From NCBI GenBank assembly GCA_004011035.1, contig CP025734.1, positions 1,448,001-1,512,000 on the forward strand: a stretch of DNA of 64,000 nt, read 5' to 3'. Source of the stretch: Bdellovibrio sp. qaytius (lineage in GTDB: Bacteria; Bdellovibrionota; Bdellovibrionia; Bdellovibrionales; Bdellovibrionaceae). Positions within the stretch are counted from its first letter, which is position 1; the number at the start of each line of letters is the position of its first letter. The translations under genes were made by a program, and so were the position numbers. Positions 24,141 to 32,505 of this stretch are shown one piece after another. The notes beneath the pieces are model-generated. The model did no database searches. It was given only the letters and a program-made list of their open reading frames with translations, and was not told the origin of the DNA.

Positions 24141-25367
24141 TTAAGCCTTTAACATTTGAAGAGTAATTTCTTTACCTAATGTCACGCCTGGTTGATCGAA
24201 CGCATTAATGTTTTCATGTTCACCCAATGTGGCTACAACGAGTTGGAAAAACATAAAAAGATATCCTAATGATTTTGATTTATCAGAATCATCGAGCGAG
24301 AAAAATTCAGATGATACGCCGTTTTGTTTTAAAGCCTCGTATGTCGCTTTTGATTGGCAAGCGATCAGCTCGCCATAATTGCGGCCTTCCATGAATTTAA
24401 TTTCGTCAAATAAAACACTCTTTACAGATTGTTGAGAACTTTCAACTGAATGAAAACTAAAAAAACAAACGAACTTATCTTTTGGGCCGTGGGCCACTTG
24501 CTGTAAAATGGAATGTTGATCACAAGAACCAATCGCAATCATCGGTGTACTAAAGGCGGGTGCGGGGTTGCCGTCGCGATCAGTGCGTTTACCCAGTGAT
24601 TCAGCCCATAACTGTTGAAGCCAGTTTCCGAACCAGCGAAAGCCTGAATTATAAAACCAAAATAGAGTGATATTTTCTTTACGCTTAAATGAATCTAAAA
24701 ATGATCCGCAGATCGCAGCGACCTTAAGTTTGTCTTCAAGAGCTGCTGCTGCGCCACGTTGCATTTCTGTGATATCTAAGCCACAGATGCCAGCGATCAA
24801 TAGACCTACCGGTGATAACACCGAAAAACGTCCACCGATATCAACCGGAACCTCAAGAAGTGGGCGATTGTGTTTGCGCGCAAAATTACTTAAGGGGTTA
24901 GACGTAAGTTCACTCACGTAATAACTTTGCTGGATGATGTCGCAGCCTTGTTCTTTTGCTAAATTCTCTAGCTGTGAAAAGTTCCATAGGATTTCAATTG
25001 TAGATCCTGATTTAGAGACACAAATAAAGGCTGTTTTAGTTAAGTGAGGCTTAACTTCGCTCCAGATGTGTGAGAATTCTGCAGAATCAACATTGTCTAA
25101 GAAATAAATGTTCTTTTTGCCTGTGATTTCGCCGATACAACGTGCGCCCATTGAGCTGCCACCGATGCCGATTAAGACAAAGTGCGTGTATTTAGCTACA
25201 AGTTTGTCGGCAAGTTCTTTAGAAGCGATATGATAATCAGCAGATTTTGCAAGGCGAGTGAATGGCAACTTCGGCCACGTCTGATTAATCTTTGCCATGA
25301 TCGTTGGGTTAACAACTTCAGAACTAGAACTCAAAGTTTCATTAAATTTTAAAATGCTCGAAATCAT
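24141..25367 (-). CDS. pgi: Glucose-6-phosphate isomerase
   Basis: This is a cytoplasmic interconverter of glucose 6-phosphate and fructose 6-phosphate, linking glycolysis to GDP-mannose and UDP-glucose supply. The family motifs are visible: GIGGSSMGAR, SKSGSTIEILWNF (SIS phosphate loop), DIGGRFSVLSPVGLL, LWAESLGKR and FDQPGVTLGKE with the late catalytic region. At about 408 aa it is the short bacterial form. Upstream in-frame ATGs lie at 25403 and 25385. I favour 25367 (MISSILKFNE) because a GAG lies just ahead, but 25385 cannot be excluded. It is divergent from gmd across a 99-nt gap. Confidence 0.92.
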   Translation of the reverse strand: MISSILKFNETLSSSSEVVNPTIMAKINQTWPKLPFTRLAKSADYHIASKELADKLVAKYTHFVLIGIGGSSMGARCIGEITGKKNIYFLDNVDSAEFSHIWSEVKPHLTKTAFICVSKSGSTIEILWNFSQLENLAKEQGCDIIQQSYYVSELTSNPLSNFARKHNRPLLEVPVDIGGRFSVLSPVGLLIAGICGLDITEMQRGAAAALEDKLKVAAICGSFLDSFKRKENITLFWFYNSGFRWFGNWLQQLWAESLGKRTDRDGNPAPAFSTPMIAIGSCDQHSILQQVAHGPKDKFVCFFSFHSVESSQQSVKSVLFDEIKFMEGRNYGELIACQSKATYEALKQNGVSSEFFSLDDSDKSKSLGYLFMFFQLVVATLGEHENINAFDQPGVTLGKEITLQMLKA

Positions 25368-25413
25368 ATTTCTCAAGAGTAGCATGAAAAAAAAATGACG
25401 CAAGTAAGATAAG

Positions 25414-25441
25414 TTGATAAACGTCCAATTTAATTTATTAT
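25414..25441 (+). promoter_or_regulatory. Sigma70-type promoter of the gmd operon
   Basis: TTGATA at 25414-25419 and TATTAT at 25436-25441 have a 16-nt spacer, each one mismatch from consensus. Transcription would begin near 25448, giving a 19-nt leader that contains GAGG 5 nt before the gmd ATG at 25467. Confidence 0.5.
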
Positions 25442-25466
25442 TTTGTCTTTGATTAGCGAGGTCTCT

Positions 25467-26567
25467 ATGAAAAATTCAAGTACTAAAAAGGTAGCACTCA
25501 TTACTGGCGTAACTGGACAGGATGGGGCATATCTCTCTGAATTGTTATTGTCTAAAAATTATGAAGTGCACGGCATCAAGCGTAGAACATCTTTGTTTAA
25601 CACTGACCGTATTGATCATTTATTTGAAAAATCAAATACTTCAGGAATGCCATTTCATCTTCACCATGGTGATATGACTGATTCGTCTTCATTGTTGCGT
25701 ATCATTCAATTAGTGCAACCCGATGAAATTTATAACTTAGCAGCGCAAAGTCATGTGGCTGTTTCGTTTGAAGAACCAGAATACACAGCGAACAGCGATG
25801 GTTTAGGTGCGCTACGTATCTTAGAAGCTATTCGTATTTTAGGTTTAACTAAGAAAACAAAATTTTACCAAGCATCAACTTCTGAGTTGTATGGTCTAGT
25901 TCAAGAAATTCCGCAAAAAGAAACGACACCGTTTTATCCGCGTTCACCGTATGCAGTTGCAAAAATGTATGCGTACTGGATCACGATCAATTACCGTGAA
26001 GCTTATGGTATCTATGGTTGTAATGGGATTTTATTCAATCACGAAAGCCCATTACGTGGAGAAACTTTTGTTACTCGTAAAATCACTCGTGCTTTAGCGC
26101 GTATTAAACTTGGCACTCAAGAAATTTTAACTTTAGGTAACATGGATTCATTACGTGACTGGGGCCATGCAAAAGATTACGTCGAAATGATGTGGTTGAT
26201 GTTACAACAAGAAAAACCAGAAGACTTCGTAATCGCAACGGGTCAGCAACAAAGCGTTCGTGAGTTCGTTAACTTAGCCGCTGCTGAGTTAGGAATGAAA
26301 ATCAGATGGGAAGGCACAGGCGAAGCTGAAAAAGGCTACGATGTGGCTACAGGCCGCTGTATTGTTGCTGTTGATCCTAAGTACTTCCGTCCAACTGAAG
26401 TTGAAACTTTATTAGGTGATGCAACTAAGGCGCGTACAAAATTAAAATGGACTCCGAAAATTTCTTTTGCAGAACTTGTTAAAGAAATGGTTAAGGCTGA
26501 TTTTATCGTTGCTGAAAATGAAGTAAAGCACGGCGCTCTTAAAAAAATTATGAGAGTTGAGTTGTAA
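25467..26567 (+). CDS. gmd: GDP-mannose 4,6-dehydratase
   Basis: This NAD(P)-dependent extended SDR of 366 aa converts GDP-D-mannose to GDP-4-keto-6-deoxy-D-mannose, the branch point for fucose, colitose, rhamnose and perosamine. [19 protein letters not shown] is the GMD cofactor loop. GIKRRTS with NTDRIDHL is GMD-specific. [19 protein letters not shown] (YxxxK) and [16 protein letters not shown] complete the pattern. The open frame reaches back to a TTG at 25443, but the ATG at 25467 has GAGG 5 nt upstream. It heads a run of four genes (gmd, colC-like, colD-like, flippase). ManC at 17292 provides its substrate. Confidence 0.96.
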   Translation: MKNSSTKKVALITGVTGQDGAYLSELLLSKNYEVHGIKRRTSLFNTDRIDHLFEKSNTSGMPFHLHHGDMTDSSSLLRIIQLVQPDEIYNLAAQSHVAVSFEEPEYTANSDGLGALRILEAIRILGLTKKTKFYQASTSELYGLVQEIPQKETTPFYPRSPYAVAKMYAYWITINYREAYGIYGCNGILFNHESPLRGETFVTRKITRALARIKLGTQEILTLGNMDSLRDWGHAKDYVEMMWLMLQQEKPEDFVIATGQQQSVREFVNLAAAELGMKIRWEGTGEAEKGYDVATGRCIVAVDPKYFRPTEVETLLGDATKARTKLKWTPKISFAELVKEMVKADFIVAENEVKHGALKKIMRVEL

Positions 26568-26570
26568 GTT

Positions 26571-27494
26571 ATGAAAATATTGATCACCGGATCTGGTGGT
26601 ATGGTTGGTCAAAATTTAGCTCACCACGGTGGGCTAAAATCTCATGATTTGCTGACGCCTAAGCGTGGTGAATTAGATCTTAAAATTTATGATAATGTCG
26701 TTCATTATTTAAAAACACACCAGCCTGAAATGATTATTCATACGGCGGGTCGTGTGGGCGGCATTCAAGCTAACGTGGCTCACCCCGTTGATTTTCTAAT
26801 TGAAAACATCGATATCAATCGCAATGTTATTTTAGCCGCGCAAAAATCAAATGTAAAAAAAATGATTAATTTGGGTAGCTCTTGTATGTACCCACGTAAC
26901 GCGCAAAATCCGCTGACTGAAGATCTTATTTTAAAAGGCGAACTAGAACCTACAAATGAAGGTTACGCTTTAGCCAAAATCTTTTCGCAAAGACTTTGTC
27001 AGTATATTCAAAAAGAACATCCAGAATTTAAATACAAAACTTTAGTGCCATGTAATCTGTACGGTGAATTTGATAAATTCAGCCCTGAACATTCGCATTT
27101 AATTCCGGCGGTTATTCGTAAACTTCACTTAGCTAAAGAAAACTCAACGTCAGAAGTTGATATCTGGGGTGATGGTACGGCAAGACGTGAATTTATGTAT
27201 GTCGGAGATCTTGCTGATTGTATCTGGCAAGCCGTTAATAAGTTTGATTCAATGCCTGACCTCATGAATGTGGGTCTTGGCTTTGATTACTCGGTGAATG
27301 AATATTACGAAGCAGCAAGCAAAGTGATTGGCTATCAAGGTAAATTTGTTCATGATTTAACTAAGCCTGTAGGTATGAAGCAAAAGCTTGTTTGCACAAG
27401 TCGCGCCTCTGAGTGGGGATGGAAAGCCAGCCACACTTTACAACAGGGCTTAGAGAAAACTTATAAGCATTTTTTAACTTTAACGAATAAATAA
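26571..27494 (+). CDS. GDP-L-colitose / GDP-L-fucose synthase (ColC/Fcl-type epimerase-reductase)
   Basis: This 307-aa extended SDR epimerises C-5 (and C-3 for fucose) and reduces C-4 of a GDP-4-keto sugar with NADPH. ITGSGGMVGQNL is the cofactor loop. AGRVGGIQAN, LGSSCMYPR with the catalytic Ser/Cys region, and NEGYALAKI with the YxxxK pair are the Fcl/ColC signatures. Because a ColD-type dehydrase follows directly, I favour GDP-L-colitose synthase (ColC). The two activities cannot be separated by sequence alone, and an Fcl role making GDP-L-fucose is possible. It lies 3 nt behind gmd and 11 nt before the dehydrase. Confidence 0.85.
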   Translation: MKILITGSGGMVGQNLAHHGGLKSHDLLTPKRGELDLKIYDNVVHYLKTHQPEMIIHTAGRVGGIQANVAHPVDFLIENIDINRNVILAAQKSNVKKMINLGSSCMYPRNAQNPLTEDLILKGELEPTNEGYALAKIFSQRLCQYIQKEHPEFKYKTLVPCNLYGEFDKFSPEHSHLIPAVIRKLHLAKENSTSEVDIWGDGTARREFMYVGDLADCIWQAVNKFDSMPDLMNVGLGFDYSVNEYYEAASKVIGYQGKFVHDLTKPVGMKQKLVCTSRASEWGWKASHTLQQGLEKTYKHFLTLTNK

Positions 27495-27505
27495 AGGATT
27501 ATTTT

Positions 27506-28666
27506 ATGAATTTTTATCCTCTAGCATCTACAACTTGGGATCAGTCTGAACTAGACGCCATTCAAAACGTTATCAGTAAAGGTATGTACAGCATGAGCAC
27601 GTCGGTGGCTCAATGTGAAAAAGATTTCGCTCAATACTGCAAATCTAAATACTGCGTGATGGTGAGTTCTGGTTCGACGGCCAATTTAATTATGGTGGCT
27701 TCTTTATTTTACCGTAAAAATAATCCATTAAAACGTGGCGACGAAGTGATCGTTCCAGCCGTTTCTTGGAGTACAACTTACTATCCACTTTATCAGTATG
27801 GCTTAAAATTAAAGTTCGTTGATATCGATTTAGAAACTTTAAACTTTGATCTTAAAGCCTTAGAAGGCGCAATCACTGATAAAACGCGTTTGATTATGGC
27901 CGTGAATCTTTTAGGTAATCCGAATGATTTCGCACAGATCGAAAAATTAACTCAAGGTAAAAATATTGAGCTTATCGAAGATAACTGTGAATCAATGGGC
28001 GCCACTTTCAACGGTAAACAAGCTGGAACTTTTGGTTCAATGGGCACATTCAGTTGTTTTTTCAGTCATCACATTTCAACAATGGAAGGTGGCTTCGTAG
28101 TCACTGATGACGAAGAGCTTTATCATATTTTATTATGTTTACGCGCTCACGGTTGGACTCGTAATTTACCAAAAGAAAACCATGTGACCGGAACAAAAAG
28201 CGACAACGCCTTTGTTGAATCGTTTAAGTTCGTATTACCAGGTTACAACGTTCGTCCATTAGAGATGAGCGGAGCCATCGGTAGCCAACAAATTAAAAAA
28301 TTACCTAAATTTATTGATATTCGACGCGATAACGCGAAATACTTTCAAGAGCAGTTTGCAAATCACCCAGATTTTATTATTCAAAAAGAAGTGGGCGATA
28401 GCAGCTGGTTTGGATTTAGTTTCGTGATTCGTCCTGAATCTAAAATTAATCGTTTAGAATTTATCGATCATTTAACTAAAAATGGTGTTGAATGTCGTCC
28501 AATCGTGACTGGCAACTTTGCTAAGAATGATGTTTTAAAATGGTTTGATTATGAAATTCATGGCCAGCTTAAAAATGCAGATCGCATTGATGAGCACGGA
28601 TTTTTCGTGGGCAATCACCAAAATCCAATGCGTGAGCAAATCAAGCAATTACGAAGCTTGTTTTAA
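27506..28666 (+). CDS. colD: GDP-4-keto-6-deoxy-D-mannose 3-dehydrase (ColD-like)
   Basis: This 386-aa PLP enzyme of the DegT/DnrJ/EryC1 fold is predicted to remove the C-3 hydroxyl of GDP-4-keto-6-deoxymannose, giving the GDP-colitose precursor. Ordinary aminotransferases of the fold hold PLP on a Lys. Here the segment reads FFSHHISTMEGG with His188-His189 in its place, and E. coli ColD uses His188. Other ColD-like stretches are NYPLAS-like FYPLASTTWD, VSSGSTANLIM, VPAVSWSTTYYPL and LEDNCESMG-like IEDNCESMGATF. From memory the whole length follows ColD closely. AAGGA precedes the ATG. It sits between the ColC/Fcl gene and a flippase. Confidence 0.88.
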   Translation: MNFYPLASTTWDQSELDAIQNVISKGMYSMSTSVAQCEKDFAQYCKSKYCVMVSSGSTANLIMVASLFYRKNNPLKRGDEVIVPAVSWSTTYYPLYQYGLKLKFVDIDLETLNFDLKALEGAITDKTRLIMAVNLLGNPNDFAQIEKLTQGKNIELIEDNCESMGATFNGKQAGTFGSMGTFSCFFSHHISTMEGGFVVTDDEELYHILLCLRAHGWTRNLPKENHVTGTKSDNAFVESFKFVLPGYNVRPLEMSGAIGSQQIKKLPKFIDIRRDNAKYFQEQFANHPDFIIQKEVGDSSWFGFSFVIRPESKINRLEFIDHLTKNGVECRPIVTGNFAKNDVLKWFDYEIHGQLKNADRIDEHGFFVGNHQNPMREQIKQLRSLF

Positions 28667-28681
28667 ATCGAAAGACTTTCA

Positions 28682-30124
28682 TTGAATAAAAAAATATTAA
28701 CTTTACTAGTTGGTCGATTTTTACAGGCAGTCTTGTCTGTTTTAACGATAAGGCTGATGACTAAATTTTTACCGGTTTCTGAAATCGGTCAGCAGTACGT
28801 CGTTAATGCCTTTATCTTATGGTTTAGTTTAGTATTAATTAATCCAGTGGGTATGTTTGTTAATCGTCATATTTACGGTTGGAAACATGCTCAGACCTTG
28901 GTTTTGCGTTTAAAAGATTTGAATTCGTATCTTTTACTTATCAGTGCGCTAAGTGTTGTTATCATCAGTGTGCTTTATCAATTCACCGATATATTTGTTC
29001 AATATAAGCTTTGGTCAATATTAGCGTATTTCGCCTTTTATATTTACTTTAGTACGTGGTTTCAAAAATTAGTTTCAATTTTTAACTTATTTGATTATCA
29101 AAACGATTTTGTGATTTTAAATGTGATGTCTCTAGTTTTGGGGCTGGTATTTTCGTGTGCAGGTGTAATGTATATCGAGCCAACCTCATTGGTGTGGCTA
29201 ACGGGCCTTTTACTAGGGCAAGGGTTAACTTTTATTTACGGTTATTATCTTTTACATAAATACGAATTAAGTAAATTTTTAGAAAATGCGCAGCCAAACG
29301 AACAACACCCTGAAGATGCTAAAATCATTTCTAAAAGCACTTTTAGTTTTTGTTATCCGATTGCGATCACCACGTTTTTCATGTGGTTTCTAACTCAAGG
29401 TTATCGAATCGTTGTCGAGCGCGCAGCCGGCGCAGAAATGATTGCTTCAATTGGTATTGGCTTAGGGTTGGCCACAAGCTTATCAGCGATTGTAGAGTCG
29501 GTGACGTCGCAGTATTTGTATCCTAAGTATTATTCAAGTTTAACGAATTCAACGTTAGAAACGCGCTCAAAATCATGGGAGGTCTTATGGTTAAAAGCCG
29601 TGGCCTTGTATATTCCAACGATTTTTGTGCTTTTTCCTGGAAGTGTTTTTGCGGCAAAAATCATTTTATCAAAACATTTTGAAGGCATCTATATCGTGGC
29701 CTTTGCGGGTCTGATCATCGAGCTTGGCCGATTGCTTTCAAATATTATTTATTTAGCCGCTCATGCCGAAAAGAAAACGAAAACTAATATTGTTCCGTAC
29801 TTTTGGGGCGCTGTGGTTTTGGTGATCTATTTATTAGGCCTGATGTATTTTAATAAGGTCGATATCATTTACTGTCTGGTCGGATTAGTTTTCTCAAGTA
29901 CGATGGTTCTTTATTTAAATATTTTATCGATCAAAAAACTTTTAGATATGAAAATTCAGGTGTGGCCGATTGTGATGGCCGTATTAAAACAAGCTCCGCA
30001 GTTAGTGCTGTTTTATTTTTGTTATTTATATATTGATACCAACCTATATATCGTGACAGGGCTGTGTGCTCTAGCTGGTATGTACTATTTATTATCGGTA
30101 AAAAATACGCTTAAACAGATGTAA
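28682..30124 (+). CDS. Wzx-type polysaccharide flippase
   Basis: This 480-aa polytopic membrane protein has about 12-14 helices and the MOP-superfamily polysaccharide export pattern, starting LVGRFLQAVLSVLTIRLMTKFL and ending in a hydrophobic hairpin. It would flip undecaprenyl-linked repeat units across the inner membrane. The start is a TTG at 28682. The next Met is at residue 26 and would cut off the first helix. No strong ribosome-binding site is seen. It follows the colD-like gene by 15 nt and overlaps the convergent GT10 gene by 14 nt. A second flippase gene lies at 38837. Confidence 0.82.
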   Translation: MNKKILTLLVGRFLQAVLSVLTIRLMTKFLPVSEIGQQYVVNAFILWFSLVLINPVGMFVNRHIYGWKHAQTLVLRLKDLNSYLLLISALSVVIISVLYQFTDIFVQYKLWSILAYFAFYIYFSTWFQKLVSIFNLFDYQNDFVILNVMSLVLGLVFSCAGVMYIEPTSLVWLTGLLLGQGLTFIYGYYLLHKYELSKFLENAQPNEQHPEDAKIISKSTFSFCYPIAITTFFMWFLTQGYRIVVERAAGAEMIASIGIGLGLATSLSAIVESVTSQYLYPKYYSSLTNSTLETRSKSWEVLWLKAVALYIPTIFVLFPGSVFAAKIILSKHFEGIYIVAFAGLIIELGRLLSNIIYLAAHAEKKTKTNIVPYFWGAVVLVIYLLGLMYFNKVDIIYCLVGLVFSSTMVLYLNILSIKKLLDMKIQVWPIVMAVLKQAPQLVLFYFCYLYIDTNLYIVTGLCALAGMYYLLSVKNTLKQM

Positions 30125-31115
30125 ATGCGTGAGCGACAGTTTTGGCGTAATATTCGCCAGTAAACTGAAAAGCTTGCTCTGAATTTAAATAGCTTAAAAT
30201 ATTTTTCTGATAAGTTTGAATCTCTGTTAAAGATAAACCCTTCATAAACTGATAAAGCTCTTCGTAAGTTCTGAATTGGTTTTTGTCGATATAACTGTTT
30301 TTAGGTACAAATAAATCAATATCAGGCGGGCCCAAGTAAACGGGGATACAGCCAGCAAAAAACGCATCAAATATTTTTTCAGTGATGTATCCGGGAATTG
30401 AGTGAGCGTTCTCGTAACAAATGTTAAATTGGTAAGTTCTTAGCGATGTTAACTTTGATTTTACTAAGCCACGGTAGGTTTTGTAATTTGGAGCTAAGGC
30501 CTTAGTTAAAAACTTGATTTTATTAAAGGCTCTGAAAAAAATGTTACCGCTAAATTGGTATTTATCCCAACCAGGCCCGTAAAGTTGAAAATCTTGAGGG
30601 TGATTTTGTTCAAACCATTCAATGGCGCGCACTCGTTCAGAGTATAATTCAAATGGGTGAGAGCTTTTTTTAGCACCAGCAATCAAGCAGCAGAAATTTT
30701 CTCTTAACTTAAGATCAACTTCGGTTGTTTTAACTTTATTTGAAAAATTAAGTTTAAAGTATTTTTTGTTGTCGATAAAGCTCGAGTGCCACGTAAATAT
30801 TTTATCAAAGTGTTTATGGTTTTCTAAATCCCAGTTCTGCGGTTTGATCACTTCACTTTCAGTGATAATCACAGCTTTCTTGATGTGTTTGGGATAGAAT
30901 TCGATATCTTTAGGAATATCTAAAAATAATAAATAATCAGCCTGATCGACAGGTAAAATATCTTGGGTGTGAATTTCATGACCAAGTTTTTCTAGTTCAA
31001 GCTTCATCAAGTAGAAAGGATAGCAGCCATCATCACGATTAACAGGGTTAGTCGGTGAAAAATCTAAAATGCGATCATTTTTTTGATGAGGGTCGACGAC
31101 GAAGCTGATTTTCAT
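30111..31115 (-). CDS. GT10-family fucosyltransferase-like glycosyltransferase
   Basis: This 334-aa cytoplasmic glycosyltransferase has the alpha-1,3/4-fucosyltransferase (GT10) signature near residues 230-260: ICYENAHSIPGYITEKIFDAF followed by AGCIPVYLGPP. These match the conserved donor-binding block for GDP-L-fucose. In this locus the likely GDP-linked donor is colitose or fucose made by the gmd operon on the opposite strand. It is the last gene of a five-gene minus-strand operon beginning at rfbF. It overlaps the acyltransferase gene by 4 nt and the convergent flippase by 14 nt. Acceptor and linkage cannot be deduced. Confidence 0.85.
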   Translation of the reverse strand: MKISFVVDPHQKNDRILDFSPTNPVNRDDGCYPFYLMKLELEKLGHEIHTQDILPVDQADYLLFLDIPKDIEFYPKHIKKAVIITESEVIKPQNWDLENHKHFDKIFTWHSSFIDNKKYFKLNFSNKVKTTEVDLKLRENFCCLIAGAKKSSHPFELYSERVRAIEWFEQNHPQDFQLYGPGWDKYQFSGNIFFRAFNKIKFLTKALAPNYKTYRGLVKSKLTSLRTYQFNICYENAHSIPGYITEKIFDAFFAGCIPVYLGPPDIDLFVPKNSYIDKNQFRTYEELYQFMKGLSLTEIQTYQKNILSYLNSEQAFQFTGEYYAKTVAHAFTSV

Positions 31116-31645
31116 ATTTTTTTCTGTAACTGTTCTAATATAACTTTGGCTTCGTCTAGGTTTTTATTCCACCACTGAGTTTGAGTGATTTCTTTAATCA
31201 CTTCAGGTGTGAAGCGGTATTTAATGATTTTAGCTGGTGTTCCAACCACAATCGCATAATCAGGAACGTCTGTATTTACGAATGAATTAGCACCTATGAC
31301 GGCACCATTGCCGATTTTAACACCGCGTCTGATAATGGCATCAACACCGATCCAAACGTCATGGCCGATCGTACATTCATTTTTAGTTAACTCTTGATAA
31401 GAGCTTCCATAAAAATAACTGCTGGTCGAGATTTTATTTAATTCATGTTCGCCAAGACCAATACTGATGTTATTGGCAATCGAGCAGTAGTTACCAATCT
31501 TTGTTTTAGTGATCATGCAGTTATAGCCGATATACGTGTAGTTGCCGATTTGTGAATCGTGGCTTACGCGCGAGTTAGGCATGATTTGTGGATCAGAAGG
31601 CTTACGAAACCAATTTTTTATAACGTTTCTAATGTAGTTTTTCAT
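31112..31645 (-). CDS. Left-handed beta-helix O-acyltransferase (hexapeptide repeat)
   Basis: This is a 177-aa trimeric hexapeptide-repeat acetyltransferase of the CatB/WbbJ type. Repeated [LIV]-G-x4 units are visible (SQIGNYTYIGYN, KIGNYCSIANNISIG, TIGHDVWIGVDAIIRRG, KIGNGAVIGANSFV), with an ISIGLGEHELNK stretch carrying the probable catalytic His. The family acetylates sugars using acetyl-CoA, so it most likely O- or N-acetylates a residue of the surface glycan. It sits between GT11 and GT10 genes, overlapping each by 4 nt, which ties it to the same oligosaccharide. Confidence 0.88.
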   Translation of the reverse strand: MKNYIRNVIKNWFRKPSDPQIMPNSRVSHDSQIGNYTYIGYNCMITKTKIGNYCSIANNISIGLGEHELNKISTSSYFYGSSYQELTKNECTIGHDVWIGVDAIIRRGVKIGNGAVIGANSFVNTDVPDYAIVVGTPAKIIKYRFTPEVIKEITQTQWWNKNLDEAKVILEQLQKKI

Positions 31646-32499
31646 TGAACCTTAATCCAATCCTTTGGATGTAAATTTTCAGTGTTAATAGATGTATCAT
31701 TATACCATTTGGCAGGTGCCATAACGATCTTGTTCGGGTTTGTGTTTAACCAAGCGCCCCACCAGCTAAAAGAACTATTAGCTGTGATGTTGTGTTTGCA
31801 GTTTTTCATCAGCAGCATATCCCAGTAACTTTGTTCGCCCTTGTTGTGATCGATAAAATGACATTCAAAATCAATCTTTAGGTTTTCTTTTGTCCAGGCT
31901 TGGTCATCTGAAAAAATGAAAAACACAGGGTTCGAAACTTTTTGTGAAATATGAGCAATACATTTTCTGTAATAATCTAAATTGCATGTGCCATGAACTT
32001 GCGTTGAAGCTTGGGTTAAGTAATCACCGCGGCGGACGTGCAAAGCTACGGCTTCACAAGATTGCATCTTTTGAATAAGCACTTGATTTTGTTCAGAGGC
32101 TTTTGTTCTAGATTCAAATTCTTGTAATAGAATGGGTCTGATTTTATTAAAGTTTAATTCTGATTGAAAATATCCAAAAAAGAACTGAGCCGAAGTTGAA
32201 TGAATTTCAGGTCTATACGTGTGATTTTTTTCAAAATAAAAACCCGGAAGATTAATGTTAAATTTATTTAAGGCTCTTGCGAACAAATTAAATAGATTTA
32301 AATAACTTGGTTTCCACTCTTTGATATTGGTTTTTAGTAAATCTAATTGGTAAGTCCAGCTACTGCCAAATTTTTCTGAATTACGAAAGTATTCACCTTC
32401 ATAATAAAGCTCGCACTTACGAGCTTCGGCAACGGCTTTACCCATTGCGTACTGAAACATTTGGTTGCCTAATCCGCCGTAAAGTTTAACTACAACCAT
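31642..32499 (-). CDS. GT11-family alpha-1,2-fucosyltransferase-like glycosyltransferase
   Basis: This 285-aa glycosyltransferase of family GT11 begins MVVVKLYGGLGNQMFQYAMG, the family's characteristic start. It carries the GDP-fucose-binding HVRRGDY at about residue 153 and SSFSWWGAWLN near the C-terminus. GT11 includes fucosyltransferases and WbgN, the colitosyltransferase of E. coli O55, so a GDP-L-colitose donor is reasonable here. It overlaps the acyltransferase by 4 nt and follows rfbG by 6 nt. The presence of both GT10 and GT11 suggests at least two deoxyhexose branches. Confidence 0.9.
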   Translation of the reverse strand: MVVVKLYGGLGNQMFQYAMGKAVAEARKCELYYEGEYFRNSEKFGSSWTYQLDLLKTNIKEWKPSYLNLFNLFARALNKFNINLPGFYFEKNHTYRPEIHSTSAQFFFGYFQSELNFNKIRPILLQEFESRTKASEQNQVLIQKMQSCEAVALHVRRGDYLTQASTQVHGTCNLDYYRKCIAHISQKVSNPVFFIFSDDQAWTKENLKIDFECHFIDHNKGEQSYWDMLLMKNCKHNITANSSFSWWGAWLNTNPNKIVMAPAKWYNDTSINTENLHPKDWIKVQ

Positions 32500-32505
32500 A
32501 TCAGC

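Noticed and set aside
27506-28666. Perosamine synthase or another sugar aminotransferase
   Set aside because: The PLP-anchoring Lys is replaced by His in SHHISTMEGG, which fits a ColD-type dehydrase rather than an aminotransferase.
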